64,000 nt of DNA from Echinococcus granulosus (lineage: Eukaryota > Platyhelminthes > Cestoda > Cyclophyllidea > Taeniidae): assembly GCF_000524195.1 (NCBI RefSeq), contig NW_020170394.1:957845-1021844 (forward strand). The letters run 5' to 3'. Positions 63,752-64,000 of the stretch are shown here, one piece after another (position 1 is the first letter of the stretch; each line of letters starts with the position of its first letter). Position numbers and translations under genes: made by a program. The notes beneath the pieces are model-generated. The model saw only the letters and a program-made list of their open reading frames with translations, did no database searches and was not told where the DNA came from.

Positions 63752-64000
63752 GTGAATTTTTTTCAGTTGATATAAAATTGCATGTCTGACACTACATTAA
63801 AATAGTACCCGAGGCACGACGTGTCAATTCCCCTACTCAGTATGAATTTCCTTGGGCTGTTTGAAGGTTTTCTACAGTATATCCATTACTGCTTCCTATT
63901 CATTATTTAGACTCCACTATGCATTATAAGACTTCCGCTAATTTCTGATGATTGATTACGACTAAATAATGTGGATAGAAGTGGCGCTTTGCTCCAAATA

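Overview
This window is animal nuclear DNA. It holds spliced genes with GT-AG introns, conserved metazoan families, long AT-rich intergenic DNA, decayed repeats and two 100-base assembly gaps (1434-1533 and 26750-26849). A flatworm (Platyhelminthes) is the best guess. The first MADD intron is only 30 bp and the introns grow from tens of bases at the 5' end to kilobases at the 3' end, a pattern described for schistosomes. No species marker was found, so the assignment is an inference.

Layout. 40-417 (-): a two-exon small single-pass membrane protein, or the 3' end of a longer gene. 418-2612: non-coding DNA with a fold-back repeat. 2613 to about 20586 (+): a large MADD/Rab3-GEP (AEX-3 type) gene of about 27 exons. 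21679-22067 (-): relics of at least two exons of a vesicular monoamine transporter. 22068-27183: non-coding DNA with dispersed repeats. 27184-33246 (-): an intact 13-exon vesicular monoamine transporter (VMAT, SLC18). 33247-38113: intergenic. 38114-38944 (+): the POU-domain plus homeodomain exon of a class IV POU factor (Brn-3/UNC-86 type). 38945-48675: mostly repeat-bearing DNA, probably including unrecognised 3' exons of the next gene. 48676-49091 (-): two exons of an N-terminal PDZ domain, NHERF-like. 50793-62306 (+): a complete 18-exon RAD54L2/ARIP4-type SNF2 helicase. 63598-63751 (+): the first exon of a TXNDC17-like thioredoxin-fold protein that runs out of the window.

How the genes relate. 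MADD (exchange factor for Rab3, synaptic vesicle release), VMAT (vesicle loading with monoamines) and the POU4 factor (a neuron-identity regulator) are neighbours and all have neuronal roles. In Caenorhabditis elegans, UNC-86 acts upstream of the VMAT gene cat-1 in serotonergic neurons. Whether the linkage here means anything is untested. RAD54L2 and the PDZ gene are divergent and share about 1.7 kb of upstream DNA.

The exon models were built by hand from splice signals, reading phase and remembered family sequences. VMAT sums to 1665 nt (554 aa plus stop), and RAD54L2 sums to 4461 nt (1486 aa plus stop) with one donor ambiguous by 3 nt. The 3' end of MADD, the 5' end of POU4 and the 3' end of the PDZ gene remain unresolved. 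The most unusual findings are the decayed tandem VMAT copy, a GC-AG intron in VMAT, and a TXNDC17-like protein whose first active-site cysteine is replaced.
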